From Algoriphagus sp. TR-M9 (lineage in GTDB: Bacteria > Bacteroidota > Bacteroidia > Cytophagales > Cyclobacteriaceae): DNA of 64,000 nt. Within the stretch, counting starts at the first letter, position 1; each line of letters starts with the position of its first letter. The stretch is from contig NZ_CP115160.1 in assembly GCF_027594545.1 (NCBI RefSeq), positions 877,001-941,000 on the forward strand, read 5' to 3'. The translations under genes were made by a program, and so were the position numbers. The notes below the pieces were generated by a model, which did no database searches, was not told the origin of the DNA, and was given only the letters and a program-made list of their open reading frames with translations. This document shows, piece by piece, positions 11,395-19,433 of this stretch.

Positions 11395-12564
11395 ATGAAG
11401 CAATTATTCTCCAATCTTCTCTTCAAAGTATTTATCGCCATTGTTTTGGGGATAGTTTTCGGTCTTTTCTTACCAGAATCCATCAATAGGATTTTTGCTA
11501 CGTTCAATGCTTTTTTTGGTCAGTTTCTCAATTTTGCTATTCCTTTGATCATACTAGGCCTGATCATGCCTGCGATTTCTGATTTGGGCAAAGGTGCAGG
11601 CAAGATGCTATTGATCACTGCAGGGATAGCTTATGGATCTACGATTTTTTCTGGTTTTATGAGTTATTTTACTTCATCCACGATCTTCCCATCTCTGCTG
11701 GCTTCGCATGTGAACGATGTGGCTAATGTCGCAGATGAGGGGAAGGACTTGGAACCTTACTTTAGCATTACTATCCCTGCAGTGATAGATGTGATGTCTG
11801 CCTTGGTTTTAGCTTTTGTGATAGGACTTGGGCTTTCCTATCAGGAAAATTCAGCATTGAAAAAGGTGGTGAAGAACTTTGAAACCATCATTATGCAAGT
11901 GATAGAAAACGTGATTGTTCCCTTGTTACCGGTTTTCATTTTGGGGATTTTTGCAAATATGTCTTACAGCGGTCAGGTGTATTCCATCCTGTCGGTATTT
12001 ATCAATATCATCGGGGTGATATTTGCCATGCATATTTTCTTGCTCATCCTTCAGTACGTGATCACCGGGGCGATTGTTAAAAAGAACCCGATTAAACTAT
12101 TGGCTACTATGATGCCGGCTTATTTTACAGCGTTGGGAACTCAGTCTTCTGCAGCAACAATTCCTGTGACTTTAGAGCAAGCAGAAAAGAATGGAGTTTC
12201 TCCCAAAATAGCTGGATTTGTGGTGCCGCTTTGCGCTACTATTCATTTGTCAGGAAGTATTATGAAGATTACCGCATGTGCGATGGCTTTGATGATACTG
12301 GAAGGAGTTCCTTATAATTTCGGGATGTTTGCTGGCTTTATTTTTATGCTGGGCGTAGCTATGGTGGCCGCCCCTGGAGTGCCGGGAGGAGCAATCATGG
12401 CAGCAATTGGAGTACTTCAATCCATGCTGGGATTTAGCGAAGAAATGATCGGATTGATGATCGCCTTGTACATTGCGATGGATAGCTTTGGGACAGCATG
12501 TAATGTGACCGGAGATGGGGCAATTGCTTTGGTGGTGGACAAGATTACTGATAAGCAGCCATAA
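11395..12564 (+). CDS. Dicarboxylate/amino acid:cation symporter (DAACS family)
   Basis: 389 residues with the eight-helix, two-hairpin pattern of the GltP/DctA/SstT family. The serine-rich re-entrant loop appears as TQSSAATIP (Ser251, Ser252), and the C-terminal AAPGVPGGAI and GTACNVTGDGAIA motifs are the sodium- and substrate-binding HP2 and TM8 regions. It takes up aspartate/glutamate, serine or C4-dicarboxylates with sodium or protons. The NVTGD motif fits several of these, so the substrate is not called. It stands alone. Confidence 0.9.
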   Translation: MKQLFSNLLFKVFIAIVLGIVFGLFLPESINRIFATFNAFFGQFLNFAIPLIILGLIMPAISDLGKGAGKMLLITAGIAYGSTIFSGFMSYFTSSTIFPSLLASHVNDVANVADEGKDLEPYFSITIPAVIDVMSALVLAFVIGLGLSYQENSALKKVVKNFETIIMQVIENVIVPLLPVFILGIFANMSYSGQVYSILSVFINIIGVIFAMHIFLLILQYVITGAIVKKNPIKLLATMMPAYFTALGTQSSAATIPVTLEQAEKNGVSPKIAGFVVPLCATIHLSGSIMKITACAMALMILEGVPYNFGMFAGFIFMLGVAMVAAPGVPGGAIMAAIGVLQSMLGFSEEMIGLMIALYIAMDSFGTACNVTGDGAIALVVDKITDKQP

Positions 12565-12762
12565 TGCACCGCCAAAATCCTCATTTGGGGGTAGGTTTAC
12601 CGCATTTTATTGATTTTGAAAGTCCTGGATCCATAGCTCGGGATGGTACACAGGGGCATGAATAGGAAATAGGGGGCTTTTGCTAGGTTTGATGAGCTTT
12701 GGTCTCGGACTTGCACAGGTATAGTAGTATTGAAATGTTTTTGCTACTAAACCAGCCTAATT

Positions 12763-13101
12763 ATGAGTACTTCAAAATCAATGACTACCTATTCACAAGT
12801 GCTAAATGTACTTCCTAGCAAAGGTTATGGAGAAGAATTAAGGATTAATCGTGCGGGTGGCCGGTTCGAGCATTCTGAGAAAATCTTTCAGCCGGAACAT
12901 TTGAAGATAGTTAAAACCTACAGGTTTGAAGGCGAATCTGATCCTTCGGATATGGCAGTTATTTATTTGCTACACGGAGAAGATGGTGAAAAGGGGTTTC
13001 TTTTGAATGCCTATGGAACCTATTCGGATGAGGATAACCAATATTATGATGAGTTTATCAAGGGCGTTCCGGTAGAAGAACTGGAAGGCTTTGACCTATG
13101 A
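12763..13101 (+). CDS. Conserved-looking hypothetical cytoplasmic protein
   Basis: 112 residues, acidic, with no signal peptide or membrane segment. It has alternating hydrophobic and polar stretches that suggest a small alpha/beta fold (FEHSEKIFQPEHLKIVKTYRF, MAVIYLLHGEDG, GFLLNAYGTYS). I do not recognise the family. Codon use and the clean start favour a real gene. It is followed 55 bases later by another small frame. Confidence 0.65.
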   Translation: MSTSKSMTTYSQVLNVLPSKGYGEELRINRAGGRFEHSEKIFQPEHLKIVKTYRFEGESDPSDMAVIYLLHGEDGEKGFLLNAYGTYSDEDNQYYDEFIKGVPVEELEGFDL

Positions 13102-13156
13102 TTTCTTTTAAATTTATCCTTTCAGAACTGATTCATTCACCATAAACTATCAAGTT

Positions 13157-13384
13157 ATGTTACACCCTATGATTGTTACTGCGACTGGCTTTCCTACATT
13201 TTTGCTCGGAAAGAAAAAAGATGAGGTAGATAAAGGAACCACCCGCAAAACCCCGGGAAATTCTGAGGGTGCTAAGCCACCTTCCAAAAAGGACTACAAT
13301 GAAATAGAACGGAAAAATGACAACGAAAAAGATATCCAGGAGGAGACTGTGGATAATGAAGAGCGTGACAAGAACCGAAAGTAA
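13157..13384 (+). CDS. Small Lys/Glu-rich hypothetical protein
   Basis: 75 residues: a short hydrophobic start (MLHPMIVTATGFPTFLLG) and then an almost wholly charged, low-complexity tail rich in Lys, Glu, Asp and Asn, which is expected to be disordered. The sharp two-part layout is more protein-like than random DNA, but no family is recognised. The repeat element at 13430 begins 45 bases after its stop. Confidence 0.45.
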   Translation: MLHPMIVTATGFPTFLLGKKKDEVDKGTTRKTPGNSEGAKPPSKKDYNEIERKNDNEKDIQEETVDNEERDKNRK

Positions 13385-13429
13385 AAGCTAACCTTTTTGC
13401 TTTTTTCATTGAGTTCCTGAATAAACCAT

Positions 13430-13582
13430 CATGGATATACGGAATGATGCCAGTAGCCAATATTTATTTGCTCAACTGGTCAGAAGACCGAAGACTTCGG
13501 CAGTAGTGGTGCAGACTGAAGTGGCCTCCATTCTTAAGTTTATCATATCCTATATTACTTTAGCCTCCTTACTGGTAAAAGC
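13430..13582 (+). repeat. Dispersed ~153-bp repeat, copy A
   Basis: Similar over its full length to 23208-23362 on the minus strand. Both begin with CATGGATAT(A/C)CGGAATGATGCC and share blocks such as AAGACT, GTGGCCTC and TTACTGG. Small frames through both copies share residues (MDIRNDAS...QY, then RRPKTS or RSPKTP) because the DNA is related. The divergence includes substitutions that change residues freely, so a non-coding dispersed repeat is preferred over a gene. Confidence 0.7.
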
Positions 13583-13622
13583 AGCTAGCCTAGCCATAGA
13601 ACTTGGCGTGGATTTAAGATCC

Positions 13623-13934
13623 TTATCGGTTTTTTGAAGGTTTATTGTCCGGTTTATTTTCTTCCAAAATAGTCTCCAATTTTTTAGCTCTTTTGGTGTC
13701 ATTTGCCCAGTAGTACAGCTTTGCTGCTTTTTCACCTGCTTTCTCTATAAATCCGGTCTTGTCTAGCTTTGAGAGCCAGCCGATAAATTTGCGAACTATC
13801 GGAAGATAGGGTGCTAATAGCAGTGCGGAGAGCGCAATCAATAACCATCCCACGGGAATAAAAGGCACCATCAATGCGGCGAGTCCAGCTATAAAAATCA
13901 GAAATGCAATCCCGGGAATTACGAGTTTTTTCAC
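13623..13934 (-). CDS. Small membrane protein, PGPGW-like
   Basis: 103 residues. An N-terminal hydrophobic hairpin (about 4-22 and 24-41) is broken by VPFIPVGW, then comes a basic amphipathic segment (LPIVRKFIGWLSKLDKTG) and a charged helical tail. The layout resembles the small PGPGW-type transmembrane family, whose members have a Pro/Gly/Trp turn between two helices. That likeness is moderate. It is convergent with the repeat copy at 13430-13582 and divergent from the dioxygenase gene. Confidence 0.65.
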   Translation of the reverse strand: MKKLVIPGIAFLIFIAGLAALMVPFIPVGWLLIALSALLLAPYLPIVRKFIGWLSKLDKTGFIEKAGEKAAKLYYWANDTKRAKKLETILEENKPDNKPSKNR

Positions 13935-14051
13935 AATAGAAAGATACGAAGGGGAGTAAAAAAGTTGTGGTTTTTTCAGTATTATTACCTAAACTCATGT
14001 TGAAAAATCCATCTCGTTTTCGTAGGATCTCAAAGGCTAAATCAAATACAT

Positions 14052-14789
14052 ATGCTTAGTAAAGAAGAATTCGAATTTTTGGACACCTTTGGTTATCTGA
14101 ATTTAGGGCAGTTGCTTACTGATGACCAGGTGAAGCAAGTGAATGAGCGTATCACCGACTTGATGCGGTCCGAAGGGGAGCGAGCAGGAAAGGAACTGGC
14201 GGAATCAAGGTACATCCGTCACCCCAAGGAAGAAGGAGCTGATCGCTTGGCGGACCTGGTCAATAAAGGAGAAGTCTTTGATGTTTTTTACACACATCCT
14301 CGAGTTTTAGCTGGAATAGAAGCAGTTTTAGGTCAGGAATACAAATTGTCCTCTCTCAATTACAGGGCAGCAAAACCCAATCAAGGCCTTCAGAAACTTC
14401 ATGTGGATTGGAAAAACACGGTCGTCAATGGTGCATATCAGGTATGCAACAGCATTTGGTTATTGGATGATTTTACGGAGTTTAATGGTTCTACTCGAAT
14501 CGTGCCAACCTCACATAAATGGAATGAATTGCCCGATGAAGCCATGTCAAACCCGTTAGAAAAACATCCAGAAGAAATCCGGATTATAGCACCAGCTGGA
14601 TCGGTGTTTATTTTTAATTCCCACGTCTGGCATGGTGGCACCACTAACCAGACAGATAGAGTGCGAAGAAGCATACATAGCTATTTCTGCAGCAGAGCCC
14701 AAGCCCAGCAGATTGACCAAAAGAAATACATTACTGAGGATACTTTAGCTCGGATAGGTGAGCAAGGGAAGTGGATTTTGGACGTTTAG
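14052..14789 (+). CDS. Phytanoyl-CoA dioxygenase (PhyH) family Fe(II)/2-oxoglutarate oxygenase
   Basis: 245 residues. The iron site is readable as His117-x-Asp119 in LHVDWK with the distal histidine in SHVWHGG (His191 or His194), followed by the 2-oxoglutarate-binding arginine region RVRRSIHSYF. PhyH-family enzymes hydroxylate small molecules, lipids or ectoine-like solutes in the cytoplasm. The substrate is unknown. Its start lies about 115 bases from the divergent small membrane protein gene, so the two may share a regulatory region. Confidence 0.85.
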   Translation: MLSKEEFEFLDTFGYLNLGQLLTDDQVKQVNERITDLMRSEGERAGKELAESRYIRHPKEEGADRLADLVNKGEVFDVFYTHPRVLAGIEAVLGQEYKLSSLNYRAAKPNQGLQKLHVDWKNTVVNGAYQVCNSIWLLDDFTEFNGSTRIVPTSHKWNELPDEAMSNPLEKHPEEIRIIAPAGSVFIFNSHVWHGGTTNQTDRVRRSIHSYFCSRAQAQQIDQKKYITEDTLARIGEQGKWILDV

Positions 14790-15365
14790 TTATGTGAGTG
14801 TACTGTGTAGCGACTTTTCTTAGTTCTTGGAAAGGTAGTAGGGCAATTGTTATTGATCCTGCGTTTTTCTTTTTATGGTTCTACCCTGAATTTAGTGAGG
14901 CTACAAGCCAAGACTCAAAATTTCGAGCGATGAATGGGGCTAACAATACAAAAAAGCCTCAACTAGAATCCCTGTTGTTTAATTTGCTCCTTGAAGCCCC
15001 GGAATGTTTTATCCTTCGATACTTTTGAAGACCAAAAGTATCCAAAAGTCTTGGCCTCGGCCTTTTCTTTCCGCTTGTTTCGTTTACAATATCCTTACAA
15101 CTAGTGCAATGCGGAATTTTGTAAGGGTTTGCCACCCTAAAAATGACTGGATTTCCCTCGATACCTCGGGAACTAAGTCATTTTCTTAACGGGTTTGCAA
15201 CCCCATCCAAAACCGAAAATCCCGCACGGCCGAGCGTACCGAACAATTATAGTCCAATTTATTCATGTAAATACCGATCGATTTATTCCTATTCCTGCTC
15301 AGGTCATTTTCGACCACCTTACATAAAACTGGTGGTAGTACCCTTTTTTCTAATTCACCTGACTT
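14790..15365. other. Palindrome-rich intergenic region
   Basis: 576 bases between convergent genes with no credible gene. It holds a perfect 10-bp inverted repeat with a 5-nt loop (GATACTTTTG / CAAAAGTATC) at 15018-15042 and two closely related short palindromes, AGGGTTTGCCACCCT at 15124-15138 and GGGTTTGCAACCCC at 15191-15204, 67 bases apart. The related pair recalls REP-type intergenic repeats. No transposase is present. Short frames here lack codon bias or family likeness. Confidence 0.55.
15018..15042. repeat. Perfect inverted repeat, 10-bp arms
   Basis: GATACTTTTG, spacer AAGAC, CAAAAGTATC. There is no T-run directly after it on either strand, so it is not a standard terminator for the convergent genes on either side. 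Confidence 0.6.
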
Positions 15366-16256
15366 TTATGGGCCATTTACAATCCAGGGATAGGCCTTTC
15401 TAAATCCATTTTTCCAAGTACTGTGTGAATGTCCCAATCCGGCTTCTATATCCAGTCTGATATTTTCTTTGGGCATACCCTGTTTCAGAAGGATATCCCG
15501 CATTTTTTCTATGTTCTTGATGTTGGAACTTTCCAGTTCACCTGCATTGAAGTAAATTTTCTGAGTAATCAGTGATTTATTGTTTTGGTGTAGTGTGAAC
15601 ACCTTTTCATTTACCCAAAATGAGGGTGAAAAAACGATCGCTCCGCCAAAAGTGGAAGGGTAATGCATCAGTATATAATAAGACATCAACCCACCTAGGG
15701 AAGCTCCCGCAATCATGCTGGACTTTGGATCTTTCTTAGTTCGGAAGTTTGAATCTATCCATGGCTTTACAGTCTCCACGATCCAGGCTGCATGTTGGTC
15801 TCCTTCATAGCTTTTATCTGCAAAAAGACCGGTTTCCGGAAAGGGTTTGTATTCTTTGATCCTATCCGCTGAATTGTAGATGCCAACCACGATAGATTGT
15901 TGCTGGCCTAGAATTCCGAGACTATCCATGACCTCATCAATCTGCCATTCGGTGCCCTCTTGGATCTTTTGGTCAAAAAGTGACTGTCCATCGAGAAAGT
16001 AAATCACTGGGTAATTACTACTGTCTGAGTGATAATTTTTGGGTAAATAGATCGCTAAAGTCCTTTTTTCTTCGAGGTAATCGACCGTGATGGTGTCTGG
16101 AAGGGTGATGACATTTTGCGAAGCAGTATGGGTGAGTTTTTGAACTCTTTCTTGATGAACATTTTTCCGGATTACTTCAGTAATCTTGCTGTATCCAAGG
16201 TAAACTAGTCCTAGCAATAGGGTAAAACCAATAAGGTAGGATAGTTTAATTCTCAT
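15366..16256 (-). CDS. Membrane-anchored or secreted esterase-D-like alpha/beta hydrolase
   Basis: 296 residues. An N-terminal hydrophobic segment (about 6-22) acts as an anchor or signal. The esterase domain (PF00756 type) follows: oxyanion region YFLDGQSLF, nucleophile elbow GASLGG (Ser186), and the late catalytic histidine in GLGHSHSTWK. Members include ferric-enterobactin esterases, feruloyl esterases and antigen-85-like enzymes. The site is probably periplasmic. The substrate is not evident and no siderophore or xylan genes adjoin. Confidence 0.85.
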   Translation of the reverse strand: MRIKLSYLIGFTLLLGLVYLGYSKITEVIRKNVHQERVQKLTHTASQNVITLPDTITVDYLEEKRTLAIYLPKNYHSDSSNYPVIYFLDGQSLFDQKIQEGTEWQIDEVMDSLGILGQQQSIVVGIYNSADRIKEYKPFPETGLFADKSYEGDQHAAWIVETVKPWIDSNFRTKKDPKSSMIAGASLGGLMSYYILMHYPSTFGGAIVFSPSFWVNEKVFTLHQNNKSLITQKIYFNAGELESSNIKNIEKMRDILLKQGMPKENIRLDIEAGLGHSHSTWKNGFRKAYPWIVNGP

Positions 16257-16482
16257 TTCTTCGTTGATATGCCTTTGGGTTTTAAGGAAAGAAGAATAAG
16301 TTTTCCAATCTTAAAACTGTATGCTTAAAATAACTATAAAGCTTCATTATAAGGCGTTTCTTAAACAAAACTTCCTCAAATTATGGGATGTTTTGTAAGC
16401 AGACAATGCTGATTTCTTTGTTATGAGCTAGCGCAAAATCCAGCAGGGTAAATCTTAAACTAGCCATTTGTCCTATAGCCTA

Positions 16483-16944
16483 TCATTTACCAAAAAGGTC
16501 AACCAGCGCCTTATGGCGGTAATCAAAGATCTCCTCTAGCTTTTGTTTGATGAGGATTTTATTGGCAATACTGCCCAGAATACCCATGGGAGGCTGGTAA
16601 GTCACAATATCTTCCATCAGAGTTCCTTCAGGAATTGCTTTCAAAAAGTGCTGATGATGCCAGAGTTTGTACGGCCCTACGCGCTGTTCATCTATGAAGA
16701 ACTCCCGCTCTTTCACCTGAGTGATTTCAGTGATCCAGGTAGTTTTGATTCCAAAGAGCGGTGAAACTTTGTAGCTGATAATCATTCCGGGATAAATCTC
16801 ATCTGGGAGGTTTTCGGTTGTGATATCAAAGCCCATGTATTCGGGAGTTATTTTTTTTAGATTTTTCGGATCGCAAATAAAGTCCCAAAGCGTCTCTAGC
16901 GGCTGCTGAAAAGTTTGTTCTCGCTTAAGTTGGTAAACTCCCAT
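16483..16944 (-). CDS. SRPBCC-family ligand-binding protein
   Basis: 153 residues with the START/Bet v1-like layout: beta strand, two short helices (PLETLWDFICDPKNLKKITP), a long antiparallel sheet and a C-terminal helix (KQKLEEIFDYRHKALVDLF). This matches the COG4276-type SRPBCC proteins of Bacteroidota, of which some are annotated as cell-division inhibitors or cyclases without proof. Cytoplasmic. No operon partner is certain. Confidence 0.75.
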   Translation of the reverse strand: MGVYQLKREQTFQQPLETLWDFICDPKNLKKITPEYMGFDITTENLPDEIYPGMIISYKVSPLFGIKTTWITEITQVKEREFFIDEQRVGPYKLWHHQHFLKAIPEGTLMEDIVTYQPPMGILGSIANKILIKQKLEEIFDYRHKALVDLFGK

Positions 16945-17060
16945 CGGAATTTGTTTTTTCTTGTATTGTGGTTGGTGAGTTTAACTTGGAAGAAAGTGAT
17001 TTGTTTGGAATACAGTCATGCTCGATAATTTGGATTCACCTTTTTTGGAATTCAACGGTT

Positions 17061-17639
17061 TCACTTCAGCATTTCTCCCAGCTTTTCGACTTTCTTCAGC
17101 CACTTTGCTCTAAACTCTTTTTTGGAAAGACGAATGGGGCCGATGGCCGTTATCCGTACTTTTTTCACTCCTATGTAATTCAAAGTCACCCTCTTCATGG
17201 CATGATGGCTTGGACTTCGGTAAACCAATCGGTAATACCATTCCGGTTGGTCCAAGGTGCAGATGATTCGTGCGGTTTTGCCAGTAAGATTCTTGTCCCA
17301 CCATAGGGAATTCTCTCTTTTTTGAAAGGCAAAACCTGGAAGCATGACCCTGTCCAAGAAACCTTTCATCATTGCAGGCACAGAACCCCACCAGACCGGA
17401 TAAATCCAGACGAGGTGCTCAGCCCATTTCAATTTTTCTTGAGCTTCCAATAAATCCGGCTCCAGTTCAGTTCTTTTCCTATATCCAAATTGTAGGTTTG
17501 GATTGAAATCCAACTCTCTGATATTGATTTGTTGGATATTAGCCCCAGCTTTAGCAGCGCCTTTTTTATAGGCATCAGAAAGCGCATAGTTGAAGCTTTC
17601 CACATCGGGATGGCCGTTGATGATTAATATCTTTTTCAT
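17061..17639 (-). CDS. NAD(P)H-dependent flavoprotein oxidoreductase (flavodoxin_2/NQO1-like)
   Basis: 192 residues with a flavodoxin-like fold. The first strand and phosphate loop are ILIINGHPDVESFN, the WAEHLVWIYPVWWGSVPAMMKGFLDRV block is the signature of the NQO1/KefF/MdaB group, and FMN/FAD isoalloxazine contacts follow. It probably reduces quinones with two electrons. It follows a small membrane protein gene by five bases and is likely cotranscribed with it. Confidence 0.87.
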   Translation of the reverse strand: MKKILIINGHPDVESFNYALSDAYKKGAAKAGANIQQINIRELDFNPNLQFGYRKRTELEPDLLEAQEKLKWAEHLVWIYPVWWGSVPAMMKGFLDRVMLPGFAFQKRENSLWWDKNLTGKTARIICTLDQPEWYYRLVYRSPSHHAMKRVTLNYIGVKKVRITAIGPIRLSKKEFRAKWLKKVEKLGEMLK

Positions 17640-17644
17640 TGTGA

Positions 17645-17980
17645 TCAGAACCAGGTTTTTAACTTTGTTTCAAAGGCAGCGCCTGTCAAATTTTCTTTTT
17701 TGAAAAATTGGTAAAGGGCAAAACAAGCCGGGATGGTTAAGTAGGCAGTACAAATAGCAAAAGTGGCGAGGCTACTAAAAATAGCTAGGGTTTGGCTACC
17801 AAGTTTGCCAATAGAGACTGCGATAAAATCCTGCTGCTTTGTAAAAAAGTGATAAACAGCTTTAGAGTAGTCGTAAAACCTAACTGTGACTTCGTAGGCG
17901 AGCCATGAGGGATAAAACCACTTACGGATAGGCTCCCAGTATTTCCCCCAAATCGATATGGGTTGCTTGTTTTCTTCCAT
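17645..17980 (-). CDS. Hypothetical small membrane protein
   Basis: 111 residues, with one clear hydrophobic segment near 68-92 (IFSSLATFAICTAYLTIPACFA) and aromatic amphipathic helices before it (WGKYWEPIRKWFYPSWLAYEV). The family is not recognised. Its stop lies five bases before the flavoprotein start, which supports both being real and cotranscribed. The Crp-family regulator gene lies just upstream on the same strand. Confidence 0.6.
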   Translation of the reverse strand: MEENKQPISIWGKYWEPIRKWFYPSWLAYEVTVRFYDYSKAVYHFFTKQQDFIAVSIGKLGSQTLAIFSSLATFAICTAYLTIPACFALYQFFKKENLTGAAFETKLKTWF

Positions 17981-18036
17981 TTTTTGATCCTTTTGACAAA
18001 GATTAGCTAAATGGAAGCGTGATCATTTGATCTAGA

Positions 18037-18618
18037 TCAAGTGGTGGTTTTTTTGTTTCTAATTCTACTCAGAGTCTCCAAAGTGATTCCCAGATAGGAG
18101 GCAATATGGGTAAGCGGGATTCTGTTGGTGATATCCGGATAGATGCTGATCAGGTGCTTAAATCTATCCTCGGCTCGGTTGAATTGGATGGTGTAAAGCC
18201 TTTCGCATAGCCCCAGCATGGTTTCTGTTACCACTTTGCTGACAAATCGTTCAAAGTCATGATGCTTCTGGGAAAGACTGTCAAAGGTAGCCTTTGAGAA
18301 CTCGTAAGCCACTGAATCTTCCACAAATTCCACAAAATGCGGACTAGGTTTGGCACTGAAAAAACTGACTATAGGAGCCATAAATTGGTTTTCGAAAGTA
18401 AACCAATCTGAAATATCCTTTCCGTCTTTTAAATAATATGCTCTGGCACAACCTTCCACGATCAAATAGGCTTTTTCAGAATATTGTCCTTCCCGGACTA
18501 CAATCTCACCTCTCTTAAATGTGCAGAGTTTGGAATTGGCAATAAGATCCTGCTGGCATGCTATGGATAAAGGTGCGTAGAGCTCGCCAAGTTGGTGTAT
18601 GGTTTGTTCGAGTGGCAT
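18037..18618 (-). CDS. Crp/Fnr-family transcriptional regulator
   Basis: 193 residues. The cyclic-nucleotide-binding beta-roll spans about 15-110 (FKRGEIVVREGQYSEKAYLIVEGCARAYY) and a short C-terminal region has a helix-turn-helix (IPLTHIASYLGITLETLSRIR). This is the shortened Crp-like type common in Bacteroidota. There is no Cys cluster for an Fnr iron-sulfur centre. It stands directly upstream of the membrane protein/flavoprotein pair (56 bases) and may control it. Confidence 0.85.
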   Translation of the reverse strand: MPLEQTIHQLGELYAPLSIACQQDLIANSKLCTFKRGEIVVREGQYSEKAYLIVEGCARAYYLKDGKDISDWFTFENQFMAPIVSFFSAKPSPHFVEFVEDSVAYEFSKATFDSLSQKHHDFERFVSKVVTETMLGLCERLYTIQFNRAEDRFKHLISIYPDITNRIPLTHIASYLGITLETLSRIRNKKTTT

Positions 18619-18760
18619 GGGTGGGACTTGCTGAGGAGTTTAATTTTTTGCTAATATCTAAATCAAAATTTAATTATGGGAATGGAGGTGCTGTCGATCA
18701 CTTTAACAGGCTATACATTGACCACTGACTACCTCAAAACAATTTTATTCTTGAATTCGT

Positions 18761-19348
18761 ATCGTCTGTCCCGCTGGGACTCCATCGAATCTTATCTCCT
18801 TCACATATCCAGAGGTTAAAACCTCTGGCTAGGAGATGAGCCGTCCCTCTGGGACTCATTGATTGGAGACATGTACAATCAATGCCGTAGGCATGGCCGA
18901 TATTGGCTAAATACAATACAATATTGAATTAGGTGATGAATAGATATCGTCCGTCTCGCTGGGACTTTGCGGGCTATGTGGTCATTCAAATTCCAGAGGT
19001 TAAAACCTCTGGCTATGAGATGAGCAGTCCCTCTGGGACTCATTAATTGGAGACATGTAGAATCAATGCCGTAGGCATGGCCGATATTGGCTAAATACAA
19101 TACAATATTGAATTAGGTGATGAATAGATATCGCCCGTCTCGCTGGGACTTTGCGTGGTTATGTGTTCATTCAAATCCCAGAGGTTGAAACCTCTGGCTA
19201 TAAGATGGTTCGTCCCTCTGGGACTCATTAATTGGAGACATGTAGAATCAATGCCGTAGGCATGACCGATCAACTAGCCAGCCATTTCAATGGCTGGAAT
19301 TCAAGATGGATAATGGGATCATAAAATGCCGTAGGCATGGCCGATATT
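18761..19348. repeat. Tandem array of ~185-bp palindrome-bearing units
   Basis: Units start at 18761, 18946 and 19130 (spacing 185 and 184), and a degenerate fourth ends near 19348. Each full unit holds a GTCCC-N3-GGGAC-type palindrome at its left end (perfect in the first unit, GTCTC on the left arm in the next two), the stem CCAGAGGTT/AACCTCTGG, another GTCCC-TCT-GGGAC and ATGCC-GTA-GGCAT. In unit 1 these are at 18768-18780, 18809-18828, 18843-18855 and 18882-18894. A nearly identical linker of about 41 bases joins the first three units. In the last, degenerate unit the main stem is CCAGCCATT/AATGGCTGG (19278-19297): the arms changed together. This fits REP/RAYT-like intergenic elements, but no transposase is in the window. 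Confidence 0.85.
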
Positions 19349-19376
19349 CTAAGGCAATATTCCCTAAATTCTCAAC

Positions 19377-19410
19377 AAAAAAAATCCCTCAGATTGCTCC
19401 AAGGGATTTC
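19377..19410 (-). terminator. Rho-independent terminator of purL
   Basis: On the minus strand an 8-bp stem (AAATCCCT / AGGGATTT) is followed by a run of T residues, starting 24 bases after the purL stop. Confidence 0.85.
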
Positions 19411-19433
19411 GACAATTTTCAGCTTTTCTAATT

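Larger units (their letters stand above)
18619..19433. other. Intergenic region holding a palindromic repeat array
   Basis: 815 bases between the regulator start and the purL stop. About 590 of them are the tandem array at 18761-19348, and the purL terminator follows. Frames through it recur with the repeat (for example three that begin near GHAYGID), so they are products of the repeated DNA and not genes. Confidence 0.8.

Noticed and set aside
13431..13637. 68-residue plus-strand frame starting MDIRNDASSQY
   Set aside because: It begins in the dispersed repeat and runs out of it into unrelated sequence; the second repeat copy diverges in residues without a protein-like pattern.
15005..15300. 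Degenerate transposase remnant in the gap after the dioxygenase gene
   Set aside because: Short frames can be drawn, but no DDE, Y1 or integrase motif is readable and no terminal repeats frame the region.
18734..19273. Three small minus-strand frames with near-identical residues (GHAYGID, FNLW), which might look like a gene family
   Set aside because: Their likeness follows the DNA repeat units exactly, including the palindromes, so they are a by-product of the tandem array.
18761..19348. Possible CRISPR array
   Set aside because: Units are about 185 bp, long stretches between palindromes are themselves repeated, there are no unique short spacers, and no cas genes lie nearby.
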